The notes: a model not told the origin generated them from the sequence alone. A DNA stretch of 64,000 bases from Mastigias papua (GCA_964019165.1 OZ025269.1:5669379-5733378), one strand, 5' to 3'; shown: positions 12,980 through 45,978, numbered from the stretch's first letter. Numbers and translations are program-made.

Positions 12980-15010
12980 TTGGGGACCTATGAAGAGAAG
13001 CTTAGTGGGTACAACCAAAAAGATTGTCCCACCAAAAGGAGAGCGAAGCAAAAGGATGGAATAACTTATGAACTTCTTGCAAAACTGAGGGAAAGTAAAG
13101 AGGTAAAGAATGACATAAAGCAATATCGATCTCTAGCAAAGAAATTGAGAAAATGTGCGATAATGCAAAAGACATGTGGTACAAAAAACAGTGTAAACAA
13201 ATAGAAAAGCCTAGCGAGGAACATAAATCAAAAGAAATGCACGACAAAGTGAAATATATAACAAATAAAAGGAGAAAGTTAGGAAATTCATGCATAGCTA
13301 GAAAAACGGATGAATACTTTTTAAAGAAGATGATATTCAGGAAAGATGGTGTGAATATATTGGAGAATTGTCTGATGATGAAAGAGGGGAAGTGCCAAAT
13401 TTTGAGCAGTTAGAGGGCCCAACAATTTTAGAAGCAGAAGTCGACAAAAGTAATAAAGTAGAAAGGAAACTCTGCCGGGGATGATGGTGTAACAACTGAA
13501 ATGTTGCAGGCTATGGATAACTTAGGTGTTGAACGGATTACCCAGCTTTTCAATAAAATTTACGAAACAGGCTACATTCCATATGATCAAAGGAAATCTA
13601 CCTTTATACCCATTCCTAAAAAATCAAAGACTATAAACTGCTAGGATTTTAGAACCATAACCTTAATGAGTCACGTGACGAAAGCACTAATGAAAGTTAT
13701 ACCGTAAATCCTCGAATTAGCCCCCTGGGGGCTTATTTATTTGTTGATGCTTTTTAGGTGGGGGCTTATTCGAGGGGGGGCTTATAAAATTATTTGACAA
13801 ATGTCATATAAAAAGCTTATTGTCAAAGTTCCTTTTCTCCATACTAATACAAGAACAGTCTAAATTTTAGCATTAATCTTTATCAAAGTCTTCATCACCA
13901 TCTGAGGGGGGCTTATTCGAGGGGGGGGCTTATTAACAATTTGAAGTTCTAACATGGGGGCTTATTCGAGGGGGGCTTATTCGAGGGGGGGGCCAATTCG
14001 AGGATTTACGGTACTGGAAAGAAATAAAACTAAAATAGTTTGGGAAGTTAGCCCTACACAGAGCGGATTCAGAAAAGGAATGGGAACAAGAGATGGTATC
14101 TTCATTCTACGGACAATCAATGAGGGATAACTAGAAAAACAAAAATATGTTTACATATGCTTTATAGACTATGTGAAAGCATTCGATAGAGTGAAGCATG
14201 AAAAGCTGTGTGAGGTTTTAACGGCAATGAATTTCGGTGGAAAAGACATTAGAATCATTGCAAATTTGTATTGGGGCCAGGTAGCAGTAGTTCGAACACA
14301 AAAGGGGAACTCAAGAAACATTACTATTAAAAGGGGAACCATACAAGGTTGTGTGTTATCACCGTATCTCTTCAACCAACTAACAGAAATGATTTTCAGA
14401 GAAGTAGATCCAGCATGGGGTGTTTCAGTGGGAAGTAAAAGATTGAGTAACCTGAGGTATGCCGATGATACGGCCCTTATGGCTGAATCAGAAACTGAGC
14501 TGCATATCTGGGGCAGCTCATCACGGAAGAGGGCAAATATGAAGAAGAGATAAAACGTCGCGTAGGACAAGCAAGGTCAGCCTTTAATATGAAGACAGTG
14601 TTATGTTGTCGAACGCTACCGTTACCATCCAGAATCAGATTGCTTAAATGCTACGTGTGGTCTATACTATTATATCGTGTAGAGACATGGATTGTGAGTC
14701 AATTCAGCAAAAAGCGGCGGCTAGAAGAACTTGAGATGCGGACAATTCGCAGACTACTGAGAATCAGCTGGACAGAGCGCGTTTCCAATGAAAGGGTGCT
14801 GACATTGGCAGCTGTACTAAGGGAATTACTTTGTAGTTTAGGCATTTTGGACATTTAATGAGGCACGATAGCCTACAAAGGGATTTGCTTGAGGGGATGG
14901 TGGAAGGAAAGAAAAGAAGATGACGACCTAGAGCACAGTGGAGTCAAAATATACAGGGGTGGCTGGAGATGAAATTTGTCGAGTGCAAACGAACGGCAAG
15001 GAACAGAAAG
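12980..15010 (+). pseudogene. Decayed non-LTR retrotransposon (LINE) ORF2: linker, reverse transcriptase, C-terminus
   Basis: Translated fragments in shifting frames follow the order of a LINE ORF2. A basic linker comes first (12980-13320), then ERWCEYIGELSDDERG (about 13345), then GDDGVTTEMLQ and KKSKTINC upstream of an insertion. RT core motifs follow: FIDYVKAFDRVKHEKL at about 14160, RGTIQGCVLSPYLFNQL at about 14332 and LRYADDTALMAE at about 14452, where YADD is the catalytic box. A C-terminal block, LLKCYVWSILLYRVETW and MRTIRRLLRISWTERVSNE, lies at 14640-14790. Stops, frameshifts and an apparent deletion after the YADD region make it non-functional. The style is that of the endonuclease-reverse transcriptase LINEs (RTE-like). 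A MITE interrupts it at 13702-14011. Confidence 0.85.
13702..14011. mobile_element. MITE with TA target duplication inserted in the LINE
   Basis: The ends CCGTAAATCCTCGAATTAGC and GCCAATTCGAGGATTTACGG are inverted copies, flanked by TA on both sides, as expected of Tc1/mariner-type integration. The interior repeats GGGGGCTTATTCGAGG. The host LINE frame continues on the far side, so the insertion is younger than the LINE. Confidence 0.85.
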
Positions 15011-15319
15011 GACTAAGCCATGACAGTCAACCTCTGGGATGGAGACGACACTTCATGATGATCGTGACTCAACTGATAAGAAGCAATACTGCCAAATCAA
15101 TGGCTCTAACTCACAAGAAAAAACAGGCTCCGTGTGGCAGTATCCAGGTATCTTGCTTTGGACCTTTGTTTTCTATCCTGTATATGAGTAGCTTAGCGGG
15201 GGTACTTCGAGAAAAACTCGACAAAAATGCATCCAGGCGACACTAGCATAACATGCTCTGCGAAAGACATCGAGGAACTTTTCAGTGACCCAAAAACTGA
15301 GAGTAACATGGCAGAGTGA

Positions 15320-15640
15320 ATGCGGCTAAATGAGCGAGGCTTATACACCAAAAATAATGAGCATATGGCCATCGGCTATAAAAGCAGAGTTATCACTAAG
15401 TTCAGAGACATATACTTATTCGACTAGGAACCATAAAGGAGAAAATATGGAATTGTCAAAAGTGAAGTTTCTTTTACTCTGGTGCCAAAACATGGAATGG
15501 GATTATAAGTAACATTAAAATGAGCCCCACAGCCTCAGTGTTTAATAGAAACTTGCAGGCATTCCTACAAAGGCAGAACAGCAACGACATTTTGTCTATT
15601 TGCTATCAAAGAGATAAGTTGTAGTAGCAGTAAGAGTAAG
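15320..15640 (+). pseudogene. LINE ORF2 C-terminal remnant
   Basis: YSTRNHKGENMELSKVKF followed, after a frameshift, by FTLVPKHGMGL and later FLQRQNSNDILSICYQ resembles the end of CR1/L2-type LINE ORF2 proteins. It is short, broken and lies just after the RTE-like LINE, which appears to be a different element. Confidence 0.4.
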
Positions 15641-15960
15641 TCCTATATACGATTCCGTATAATGTGGGTGCCAGTAAGAGGGGACACTTATTCTGACTCC
15701 TCTGCATAATGAGGTAGGGTGGTCAATTTTTTCATCTGTTAACTGTGACTAAAGATAGAGAAATTAATGCACGATTATCTTCAAATTCGAGTACCTCACT
15801 AAGACTTGTGTGACAGCTTGGATCTGACCCTATGGAATTCTTCTTTCGTTAAAATGGGGGGGGCAATCCCACGATAGCTCCCGTGCCCAATACAGCACCA
15901 ATTTCTTAGTCACAAGTGGTGGAGCACTCGGTAAGCACAACGCCCCCTTGGAAGGATACC
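15640..15960. repeat. Dispersed repeat shared with 60285-60400
   Basis: Words such as TACGATTCCG, GAG..GACACTTATTCT and ATAATGAGGTAGGG recur in the same order near 60290-60370. At both sites the repeat follows LINE remnants, so it may be a LINE 3' untranslated region. Confidence 0.4.
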
Positions 15961-16543
15961 CATAATGCATATTCGAATTTCTACTACTTCGCCAGTCATC
16001 TTGTAGCCAAACGTAATTAACTTAGCAGACGTTCAAAATCTTCGACTCAGAGCTCTAATCATATCTAAATCCATACCGTTGCAGCTGCGAAGGGCATTTG
16101 TTTATAGAATCGTATGGTTTAACAGACTGAAAGGGTATAGAGTATTGAAATACGATCAGAGCTCTGAGCCAATCAAACCATTTGGACCCTATGTTAGTTA
16201 ACCTACATTAAACATTACCTCTGATTAGCATTGCTGTGAACAGCGTAGACTATATGAGGGTACAGCAGCAGATTGCGTTTGTAACTGCAGACCAGCTAAG
16301 CTCCTCATAGGTGAATCATGGTTCAAACATCATATCGGCCTTGAGATTATGAGCAGTAAAACGTGGTACATAAGACCAGACTTGAGCAATGCACGGCCCG
16401 CGACAAAATGCGAACCTTGTGACTGAATCTGACCGGGGCATTAAAGGCTTATTAGAAATTACAAAACAAACATATCTTGCGACCATCTCTTATACATGGA
16501 CTAAAGATGCACTTGTTTTATTTGAAAATTAATTTCTATTCAC

Positions 16544-16670
16544 TTACAAAACAAAGTGTAAAATGATAGCACGTTGAACCGAATCCAGTCTTTTGGCTGG
16601 ACTCTTCCACGATAGTTCTTGCTTCTCATATGTCCTTGTTGAAAGAGTAATTGCCCACTCATAAACTGAA
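16544..16670 (-). pseudogene. Possible LINE remnant
   Basis: The minus strand reads SVYEWAITLSTRTYEKQELS then KRLDSVQRAIILHFVL. The 'LDSVQR' phrase is typical of the C-terminal part of several LINE ORF2 proteins. It is very short, so the call is weak. Confidence 0.25.
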
Positions 16671-16671
16671 C

Positions 16672-16823
16672 CAGGGTTGTCCAACCTTTTTCCATGAAGG
16701 CCACTGATTACAGACCCCAATATATACAACACAGTTCTCCATTCACTTTGCGTCAGCACGGGCCACATCAGATAACCTTAAGTGCCAGAATGTGGCTAGA
16801 CGCCCACGTATTGGACAACCCTG
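16672..16823. mobile_element. hAT-like MITE (CAGGGTTGTCCAA ends)
   Basis: The left end CAGGGTTGTCCAACCTT and right end ATTGGACAACCCTG are inverted copies of the hAT/Charlie-style terminus. The 152-bp interior has no ORF. The flanking octamers do not match well. Confidence 0.65.
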
Positions 16824-18079
16824 CGTAAGACCACCGGAGTACTCTGAAATCTTTCAAAAAAGTAAAACGGCTGTTGTATAATCATCTGGTTTCATTTCAA
16901 ATGAATGGAAAATAATCAGTTAATCTAACATAACTTATACAATCAATAGAAGGCATATTTCAGTGCATATCATGCTATTAGTTGCAATAAACTTAACTTT
17001 TACAAACTTAAATGCATAGAATGAAACTAAACATTTGCTGAAGACGGCAAATTTCACTCATGAACAAGCAATATACTTAACGAGACGCAATTTTTCCAGA
17101 AATCTACACAACATTATGCCACAATGGCATAGTACTCTTACATTAATCTAACAAAATAATATCTTACACATGCAATATCAAACAAAAGATTTCTTCTAGA
17201 AGAATATAAATTATGACTGTATTACTTGCATAAACTCGGATAAGGTATGTTTACACTTCAAAACACGAAAATTTCCCTTTACTCTTCCCACTCATCTGTG
17301 ATGCCAATCATCAGAAAGTAAAGTTTGAATGTCTCATTATTTCACGATTGAAAGTTTACTAGTCAAAACCCTCTCCACGAGGTCTTCGAAGCCCTCTTAA
17401 AGTTATTTATTCAAATCCCCTAATGAGATTTTCCTACCCCCTAAATCTCTCAATGTTGCTGATGATGGTCAATAAATCACTTTGCCCCAAGCAGAGGCGT
17501 AAAATTGTGACCAAAACCATAGAATCTTCTTGTAGCTTCTTGCACTGTTTAATATTTCCAATTGTTCTTTCTAAGCACTCTATTGATAGCTAAAACCGTA
17601 CTCAAACAGCAAAAAGTAGATCACCAAACTATATCAAAAGTTATCAAGAGTATTTGCAAAGGCGACCAATTAGGACTTCAGACCAAGAAAAGTTGAAACT
17701 TCCAGCCACATTCTAGTCACACCTCCAAATATTATATTTTGTATCATTAATCCCATAATTATCAATTCTGACCCATGTATCCATTATGTAGTGAATACAC
17801 CAAAGCATCTCTAACAGAAAGAATCTCCACACCAGCCAATCCAATGCAACAATGCAATGAACATACCTCCATGAATAATCAACTTTGGAGGAAAAACAAA
17901 ATCAGTGGAAGACAGCAGGAGGAAAGATCACTACGAGGTTCGTGACAATAAACATCAAGGTACAGAGTTGATTTCCTTATTGCTTTCAGAAAGCTCCAGA
18001 GGCTAGAAGGAACCATAATCATGTTTATCACAGGGTTCAATACGAGTACTATGGCAAAGGGATAGTGCATCATATTGTT

Positions 18080-18815
18080 CAGCGGATGGCCGAACGACTA
18101 AACATCGCTCACCAACACCTCAAAACAATAGAAGTATCATCCAGCTCACTCAACACATTTGAACAAGACCAAACTTCACTAAACAACGCTTAGCATAGTG
18201 GCAAAGCGACTCAACTTTTCACTTGTCACGATACCACTTTTTCTCCTCATTCATTTTTCATCTTTAATTCTTCATAACGTTCTTCCTCTGTTAGTTACTG
18301 AATCATATCTCCTCGTAGATTGGGTCTAGTCTCACTATCATGTTCATTTCCGTAATTAACTCTCTTTCACTCCTTTTACATCTACTTTCAGGCCTTGTTT
18401 ATATTTTGACTAATGATCTTCTGCATACATTCTTACGCACTTTTCCTGTTGATCACATGGTGTTTACGTAAATTCGAATTCTTTTACATCTGATTGGCTA
18501 GTTTTAATTCGTACTTCCATGTAGTTCCTAATGTAGTCCGTAATGTTTTATTTACTAATTGGCTATTGCTACGCGATCAGCTACGCTATAATTCAGGCTA
18601 TCACAGAAGATTCGTCATTTTGTCAATAGTTAACGTTAGTCACATATAATCAAACAGATGATGTTTTGCGTACCCTGTGCCGCTCGTACCTGATTTAGAA
18701 GTGAATTCAAGGACTGAGCTATGAGGGCAACATGAGAAAACTCCACGCTATTACACATTCGACATTTCACTGAACTTCGTTCACTGAACTTTGTCGAGTC
18801 GTTTGGCCAGGGCAT
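18080..18815. mobile_element. Possible DNA element with TGGCC(A/G)AACGACT inverted ends
   Basis: ATGGCCGAACGACT near 18085 and AGTCGTTTGGCCAGG near 18797 are inverted copies. Subterminal words (CACTGAACTT..GTTCACTGAACTT) repeat at the right end. No transposase is seen. Confidence 0.45.
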
Positions 18816-19084
18816 TAAAATTCCTCATAGTTGGACACACTTTGACCACATTGTAGCTAATAGCTCCATACACTCAACTGCACATTTGGTACCATATAGA
18901 CATTATAGGTATTCAGTGCCTTCAACCAGCTCTTCAGTCTTCACTACAACTTTCAACGCAAACTTTGCTATGAAACACTGCTCCATGAATTAGACACCAT
19001 TCATATGAAGTTGATTCCAACCATTGGAACTGATTTCCTAATCATCGAATTTTTGCAGCGACAAAACTATTTGAAACTGAAAAG

Positions 19085-19185
19085 ATCCTTGGGAATTTCT
19101 GCCTTTAGCAGTACAAGTTATATAAAGCTTTTGGCCTAAACATAATGTAGGCTCTTTACAAAGAGGTTATTTATAAAACAACGAT
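19085..19185. mobile_element. Fragment of the ACACG..TTTATAAGAAAC MITE superfamily
   Basis: The segment CTTTAGCAGTACAAGTTATA through TAGGCTCTTTACAAAGAGG parallels the right arm of the element at 24631-25010 (CTTTAGTAGTACAAGTTCCT then TAGGTTCCTTACAAACC). Confidence 0.4.
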
Positions 19186-19437
19186 AAGACAAAGAAAACC
19201 GGATATTTCTGCATTGTTTTCAACATCTATTTGGTTTTTCAATGGTGGAAACTGGGATATGACGATGCTAATCTCGTATTCTTTAGAGAAAATAAGTAAC
19301 CTTACAGGAACCAACAACTCTCATCTGACAACTGCTGGAAGCTACACTTAATTTAAGATGCCCTTTAGGCAAACTACGGATCCAAAGAATAAAAATCTAT
19401 CTATCTATCTACAAAAACTTTATTACTGGGCTAACAT

Positions 19438-19728
19438 TGTAAATCCTCGAGTTCGCACATCCACCTCAAATAAGCCTCCACGCTATAACTTCAAATTGTC
19501 AATAGCTTGTCCTTAGCATAAGTGCCAATTATAGAAGACAATGAAGAACTTATTATAGACTGATGCGCTTATACATAGACAGTTTTGGAAATTAGTTCAT
19601 TATGTGGCATACGTCATATAATTTTACTTACAAGCCCCCCTAAAGTAAGCCCTCCCTTGGAACACGTCCTCACTCAAATATATAAAAAATACTTAATATG
19701 CCCGGGAGCTAACTCAAGGGTTTACAAT
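19438..19728. mobile_element. Older copy of the TA-type MITE found at 13702
   Basis: The left end TGTAAATCCTCGAGTTCGC and right end GCTAACTCAAGGGTTTACAA match the 13702-14011 ends with substitutions. The interior keeps AAATAAGCC and GCCCTCCC stretches. Confidence 0.6.
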
Positions 19729-20576
19729 ATTTTGTACACAAATCAAATTAGGGTTGCTTTTCAAAGGAGACCTTTAGACTGACAAAGATCATATCTAACA
19801 TGCAGGCTAAATGCATTCGCAAAGCATAGCCTATAGTGAGACATGATGGAAACAGCCGCTTTAAATGCAATCGTCTCTCTTTCTGTCTCTGCTCTCTAGG
19901 CACCTTGTGCAACGCATGATAGCGATGAACTCACGACTAAAAAAATGTTCATGTTAGCAGAGAAAGTACCACAGATTGACCAGATGCAAGCAAGTTGCAT
20001 GCAAAAGTACCAGATTTCTTCAATCCAAGGTCTGAAACTGACACGATAAACTTGATTCCATTGACACTACATGCCAATTAGAAGTACAGCATATGTTCAT
20101 TGAACAAAACCAAAGGAAAACATGCTAAAACGGTGAACATATAGTTCTGGCATGCTAAACTACGGCAATTTGGTGCTTCAGTTGAATAAATTATCCACTT
20201 TCAAGCATACTATATCAACCGAAACATAGTCTCTCAGTACTTTCAACACTATACCATTTCCTTGATGTGCACAACAATTCCTATCCAGTTTCTCATCATC
20301 AGAATTTCTTAATATTCAAACTCCATTAATATCAAATGAACGCAAACAGTGAAAAATACTACAAACAATTAATTTACCCAAAAACATCACTTTTCAAAAC
20401 CTATTTAAAACCCAAGATAAATCTTTGAACCTACCAAAAGCAGTACTAAATAAAGATATTAAGCATTTCTTATCTTACACTCTAAAGAATTTCAACTGTA
20501 TTGACAGTCTTTGTGTGGCTGTTTCATCCAATTTTTCACACGCTGGCGATAAAGTGTCTTGAATCTGTGTCCAATA

Positions 20577-39945
<19,369 letters not shown>

Positions 39946-40698
39946 GATTTCATCGGGGAATAGAAATTTGAGAGTTGCCCCTTCTGTGCTTCTCCACAAT
40001 GTTTGCTCTCTTGTAACGTCAAGAGCTAAGTCAGGCTGATGTCAATTGGGATATCTCCTGAATGCCTCGATTGCAAACAATACAAAAAATCATCTCTAAA
40101 AACGATAGAGGCTAAATAAGTGGGTTGTAACCCATGGTAGATGTAAGGTATGATTAATAAAAATTTCGCACCAGTCACAGGTGGTCTAATAGGGAAATCG
40201 TCATTCGCTTAGAAACAATGTAACCCAAACAACGTTCAACGCGATAAACAACTGAAATATTAATCTATTTCCACTTTATTTTCAAACAGATATACCCAAT
40301 GTTAATCACAGCATATTTGCAGTTTGCATTCTATCTTTTCATTGACCTGCTAGCTGCAACTTCTGATGAGTAATACAAGCGTAAACACTGTAAACTATAG
40401 ATTGGTAAAATATAACTAAAGGTTTCAGGTTTTCATCCATCTGTCATACGTCCTGTGACGTTATCAAAACTCCCTAGTTTCTAAAAGCCATACGTTCACT
40501 GAGACCGCAATGTGAACTTGTGTGCACAGGCCCATAGAATGGTCATATGTACACAAGTTTTTATCTGTGTCTGCATACGAACTCATTTTTTAAAAGTTCC
40601 CTAACTTTTTATCCCTTTTGCCAAATAGCAGTACCAACAGTTCCTTAATTATAACTGGTTAAATACAATATAATCAATGAATGGGACTGGTTTCCTAA

Positions 40699-41088
40699 GA
40701 CCCAATTTCCACTGATCCGGATGAATACGAAAACGGATCAAATTTATCCACTTCGGCCTCGAGTTCCCACTGAAACGATGAAACGGATTTTCTGAAAACT
40801 GTGCCCAGAGCGTATATTTTTGAAAACGAATAAGTTTAAAAATGCATCATTTTTGGTGGAAACATTCTGACCCAGATATTTCTAAGAACACTGCAACCGT
40901 ATAGCCATTATCTGCCTTACTTCAATAAAAAATATCCTTTTGCTTCATTCTGCACACATGTTCCAATCATGTTCCAATGGAAACAAGCAAAAACGAGCAT
41001 AGTGTAGCAAGCGTTTCCATTATTCCGCTGCCAGAACGAGTAATTTTTATTCGTTTTCTCATTTATCCTGGTCAGTGGAAACGGGGCC
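40699..41088. mobile_element. MITE with TAA target duplication (GnCCCnnTTTCCACTGA ends)
   Basis: GACCCAATTTCCACTGATCC and GTCAGTGGAAACGGGGCC are inverted ends with TAA on both flanks. GAATACGAAAACG / TCGTTTTC extends the inverted repeat. It splits an ACACG-type element whose remnants lie at about 40555-40690 and 41110-41190. Confidence 0.8.
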
Positions 41089-41308
41089 TAATCATCTACT
41101 TTTTCCTTTGATAAAAATTCAAAATTGAGTAAATTCCTTTGTCTTCTGCCTGTGGGCTCTTTATACACTGGTTCATTGTGAAAAACGTATATATGTAAAA
41201 CTAGAAATTAAAAATCGATTTGAAATAAATCTGAAATCGACCACAACTCGTCATTACCTAGCCGCAACTTGCTTGCACTGGTTCTCACCTTTACCCTTCC
41301 AACCTCGT

Positions 41309-41545
41309 GATAATGCACGTTTTTTTTTATAGGAAAGCGGTTTACAAGAAAACAGTGCTCAGTTGCTCAAAACAAGGAACCTAGCTCAAGGCCTAGTTCC
41401 AAAAAGTCCTTGCTTTTTGGACCTCCAATAATCAAATTGTAGTACTAAAAGCTCCTAAACAGTTCCTTAATTTTCACTGCACATTTAATGGCACTGCACA
41501 TTTATAGACAATGGTAAAATATTGAAATTCTGAATTTTGGCTATA
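41309..41545. mobile_element. Partial copy of the long-inverted-repeat element arm
   Basis: GCACGTTTTTTTTATAGGAA then AAGGAACCTAGCTCAAGGCC, AAATTGTAGTACTAAAAGCT and TTGAAATTCTGAATTTTGGC match the left arm at 5640-5830 in order. No right arm was found here. Confidence 0.6.
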
Positions 41546-42107
41546 TAATAAGACTAATAAGACATATCATCATCGTAATATCCAATAATTTCAAAATTTT
41601 GCTCAAATATTTAAGGAATGAGGCCTTCTGACAATTGCTACGCGTGCAAATGAAAAAGTTCTATGAATTATGGTTATGAGATTCTGGCTTCCACCATTTT
41701 GAAATGACTGTCGGAAACGGAACACTCAGATACAAAGTACAAGGAAGGAAACCACGGTTGGCTCTTTACAACCAAATTTCTATTGATTAGATTATTCAAA
41801 AGGTTTCAATGATCTACTTTTCAAATTAAAAACAAAATCCAAGAGAGACAATTACTTCATTATCGCAAAATTCCATCATTGTTAACAACTGTTTACAACT
41901 GCGTTGTCAAGTTGATTTTCAAATGTGAACTGCTAGAACATTCTACAGTATATAGGACAGATGTACTTGGCATACCCATAAAAAGGCATGGCTTGATTGA
42001 TGAAAGGGCATTTCATGCCCGAAAACAGTAATCGAGTCAAATACCTGGGTGCAAAATCTACGACACATCTTATCGTGTTCACATTATAATGCTCGAATTA
42101 GTACTCA

Positions 42108-42490
42108 CTTTTATAAGAATATAGTGTATAATAATAATATCAAGGCTGAAATTCTCTGAAATTTATGAACAATCTCAGAATAATGCTAGTCTCAAGCTTC
42201 ATCAAGGTCTAAATTTTTTATTGATTTGAGTTGTTGTTAGAAAATGAAACAAGAGTGAGGCTCACTTATCCGGTCTGCAACTCGTTACAGTATGATGCGA
42301 CTTAGCAACTCTTTAGGGAGTGTCATTTACAAACATTTTATTATAAGAATATAGTCTACATGAGAATTATTGCTCAAAATCGATAAAATCTAAGAAAAAT
42401 TTAAGAATACAATATTCTTAGGCTCAAAATCAAAACAATTTGAAAATATTGAGGCTCAGTGAAAAATAAGATATTCTTACAAAAAACAAG
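42108..42490. mobile_element. Two adjacent short MITEs (ATAAGAATAT ends)
   Basis: One fragment starts CACTTTTATAAGAATATAGT at 42108. A fuller copy spans about 42340-42490, from ATTATAAGAATATAGTCTAC to AAGATATTCTTACAAAAAAC. The latter is an inverted relative of the 30577 element, sharing 'CTTAGGCTCAAAATCAAAA'. Confidence 0.55.
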
Positions 42491-45400
42491 TTTGCATAGA
42501 AGCAGCCAATTATTAAGTATTTATTAAGTATTCAAGTCAATCGCACAATCAGAATCACACACAAGCTCTCGCTGGCCACATAAAAAGACCAGGTGGGCCA
42601 CATTTGGCCCGTGGGCCTTGAATTTGATACATGGGCTCTATACCATCCCAGTAGCTTCGACCTTGGTTCCAAATACTGTTGCTTTGATATTGGTAAGAGT
42701 TTGATTTCACTTCAAAAAGTATTTATAAACAGGATTGAAGAAATCCATTCACGGTAATTCCTCGTCAGGTGCTCACAACAATGTATTCGTGTAATTAACG
42801 ATCATCTGTTATTGCAACTAAACACTGTTTCCGTCAGCTGTTTATCAGCTGCTCGGCATACAAAGGAGGGCAAAACCGTTCCTAATTGGTTTTGATTATC
42901 GTTCCTTAAACATAATGAAAAAAATTAGCAAGGTCGATCTCACGCAGGAGGATGGAAAAGGCCCCGCATAAATTTCTAAAAGGTGTCTAAGTATAAGACA
43001 GCTTTAAAGAGGAAATATCTTACATTAGCAACTAAATATTTAATATTATCTGCTAGATTAGAAAACACCAGGCGGCATAACCGAGCAGCTTTTGAAGATA
43101 AAGCTGACAAGGCAGTTTATTATGTAGCTAGTAGAGTACCTGTTTATCCTTAACTCTTTCCACTCTTCAGCAGGTAAATGAATTTCAAAGGGTACTTCAA
43201 CTTTTTTTTAGATAAAAAGGGAGCATTTGGCAAAATTTGTGCTTTTGAGATGTCTACCATGATTCAGGCCTACCGAGAGCTGCTGTGAGAGCCAGTGGTA
43301 AATGAAAAACCCCTCTCAGGCTCGAGGCTAATGGCAAATCGTTCCCCTGCTCTACCATTGTATATTGGTGTGTACGTCATACGCCTATTCGAAGCTGATT
43401 TCAGTGGTTATCCTACTATCGTGTAAGATGACACAAGCAAACTTTTGAAAAGCGTGGGAAAATCTTGCGTGTTAACGGATTAACACGCAGGAAACGGGTA
43501 TTCTGGAATAGCTGTAACACAAGGCCTTGTACCTGACGAATTAAGGAGGCCTTTTACATAAGAAATTAACCAATTTCATGGCAGGGTAATACACGTGGCA
43601 ACACTCTCGAAAAGTGTGGGAGTTTCAAGTTATTTTCACTACAGAGAAACCTCCAATACAACTTCTGCCTCTGTAAAATAACAAATCTCACGATGACTTT
43701 CACTTCTAGTAAAAATAAGATCAAAGTTACTCTTATTCACAAGCCAACTTCTTGAGGGTTAAGCTCCCTAAGCCTTAGACATATGAGGATGTATGCACGC
43801 ATGGTAACATGCTAGAGATTACATGACATTCTGCTGATATGGAGTTGAAACAGTATCTGATGTTTCTTCATGTGCCGAAAAGATTCCAAGTCTCCAAATA
43901 ATGGTAATCGTATATCATGACCTAGCGAACCATCCTGAGGTTCTAATCTATGAAAAATGACAAGATTTGAATGAAAACTGCCGACACAACTATCATATGA
44001 TTAGGAAATGCTAATTCACGGCCAGAAATTAGGCTAATGGCCAACGAGACTTGAATAATGTCATGTGTCATCGGCAGTGTAACTAGAAATAAGATTCTAT
44101 ATCACAGACACAATATACAAAGGTGTCTATTCAACGAAATGAGAACTGTGTTAAATCATAATTGCAGAGTAATTAGGAGACTTCTTCAATGAATTCTGAC
44201 AATCTACTGCAAGGCTTCGTAAGTTAATTCAGGTCATTATAACCAGGAGGGGTAATAGAAAAATTAATAGTAGGGGCTTTCCAACAAAATATATTAAATA
44301 TTTTTAGCTTAAATATTTAACTATTCAGCAAAACAAAAGCAGTTTCTCTAAAAATTCGACACTTAACTAGAGAAGCACAAAGATAACGTCATTGTTCCGA
44401 TAAGGTGAGATATTTTCCAACAAAATGACAGTTGAGCTCTGTATGGAAGGTTTTCACCCCCCTCTCCTTTGACGCACCTATATCTACACCTCTGATTATG
44501 TCATTATGAAAAGTAGAAATGCCAGAAAATAGCCGATTTTTGCGGGATTCAAACTCGTAATCCCTGCCTTTTTATGTTGAAATTAAATCACTATGGTATC
44601 TAACAAGTTATATTTTGTATCTATCATTCTATAAAACTTTCTATCAATACAATCACCAACTCAATCAAAATAAATAAATCCTTCCTTAAAGTTCTTATCG
44701 CATGTCTTTCTAAACTTCTCTAAAAATTCTACCTTCTCACAAAAGCGTTATTTTCTCATTATTTTTTATTGCATTTACTGGTGATAGTTTGATATCAAAA
44801 GAAACCTCAAATGGCAAATTTAAATCAAAGGTAGATGTGACAAATTTTAGATTGACCAACTTGCACTGAAAGAACAGGACGTCCGACTCAAATTCTCAAA
44901 AAGTAGCTATTTCTATATAATCATTGCGCTATAAAAAGTTCCCGCCAAAAATGAACAATTCGTATCTGCTCAATGCTTCCCACAAATACATACATCGCGA
45001 TTCGACGCCATTTTCCTTTATATTGGTTCTGTCATGAAACTGAGGCGGCTATCACGAAACTGAGACGGCTGTCATAAAGCAGTAGAAGTAAAAGCTACTG
45101 TGTAGCTGCTCATTCACAAAATGATTCTTTAAGCTTTATTCATCAGTAACATCTTTAGACTGTAATTCCATGACGAGGCTAGAGAAAAAGATTATGCAAA
45201 TGAAACATATGCCATCTGCAGAAAGTTAAAACGGTGTTATTAGTCTCATATCGCGCCTCAGGAATGAAGCAAAATTTAAACCATAATATGCTATATTTCT
45301 TAGTCTAATCACGGGCGCGGCTTTAGTAAAGCATAAACGAAGCCGCTTTTTGTAACAACAAATTCTTTGAGCTCCACCACAATGGTAGATATTGCACTCG

Positions 45401-45790
45401 CACAATATAGAAATGTTCGTTCATAACAAAAAATATCACATACAAAGCCATTCTATTCATAACAGTAAAACTCTGCACTACTTCACGAGCAAATGGACTA
45501 TTGGACTTAACTCTGTATACAACGATATATCGTATTCAAAGATAGATTTCCCAATCTCGAAATCTAAGTAAGGAAAGGTCTGACTACTTTCATGCGACAA
45601 AATCAAAGGTGAAAGCACTTCTGAATTCAAATTTTATCTAGAATAGGGACAAAACAGTAGGATGAATCTGAAGCTACAAGAAGTAGCACACTGAAAGTGC
45701 TGACAAAATTATGATATAAATAAAGTGCTTGGCATTGACGAGATATTTTCCACCAACTGGCAGAAAATGCATTTGAATGAATGAATTCCG
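42490..45790. other. Gene-free stretch upstream of the Penelope cluster
   Basis: No coding exon was recognised on either strand. A hAT-like phrase (GGTGGGCCACATTTGGCCCG) is present at about 42592 and a SINE copy at 44500. Confidence 0.45.
44500..44610 (-). repeat. Second copy of the tRNA-derived SINE
   Basis: The minus strand reads GATTACGAGTTTGAATCCCG followed by CGGCTATTTTCTGGCATTTC, paralleling the B-box half and tail of the 25758 copy. The A-box half is eroded. Confidence 0.5.
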
Positions 45791-45793
45791 AAA

Positions 45794-45978
<185 letters not shown>

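Larger units (their letters stand above)
15960..20570. other. Gene-free intergenic DNA with scattered transposon fragments
   Basis: No gene exons were recognised between the LINE remnants and the last CCDC85 exon. The stretch holds the elements listed separately at 16672, 18080, 19085 and 19438, and a short (TATC)n run at about 19397. Confidence 0.5.

Noticed and set aside
39946..39999. Extending CCDC85 to the far end of its open frame
   Set aside because: The frame there begins with TTG, not ATG, so the first ATG (MEEIEHRSIL) was used. A 5' exon supplying another ATG cannot be excluded.
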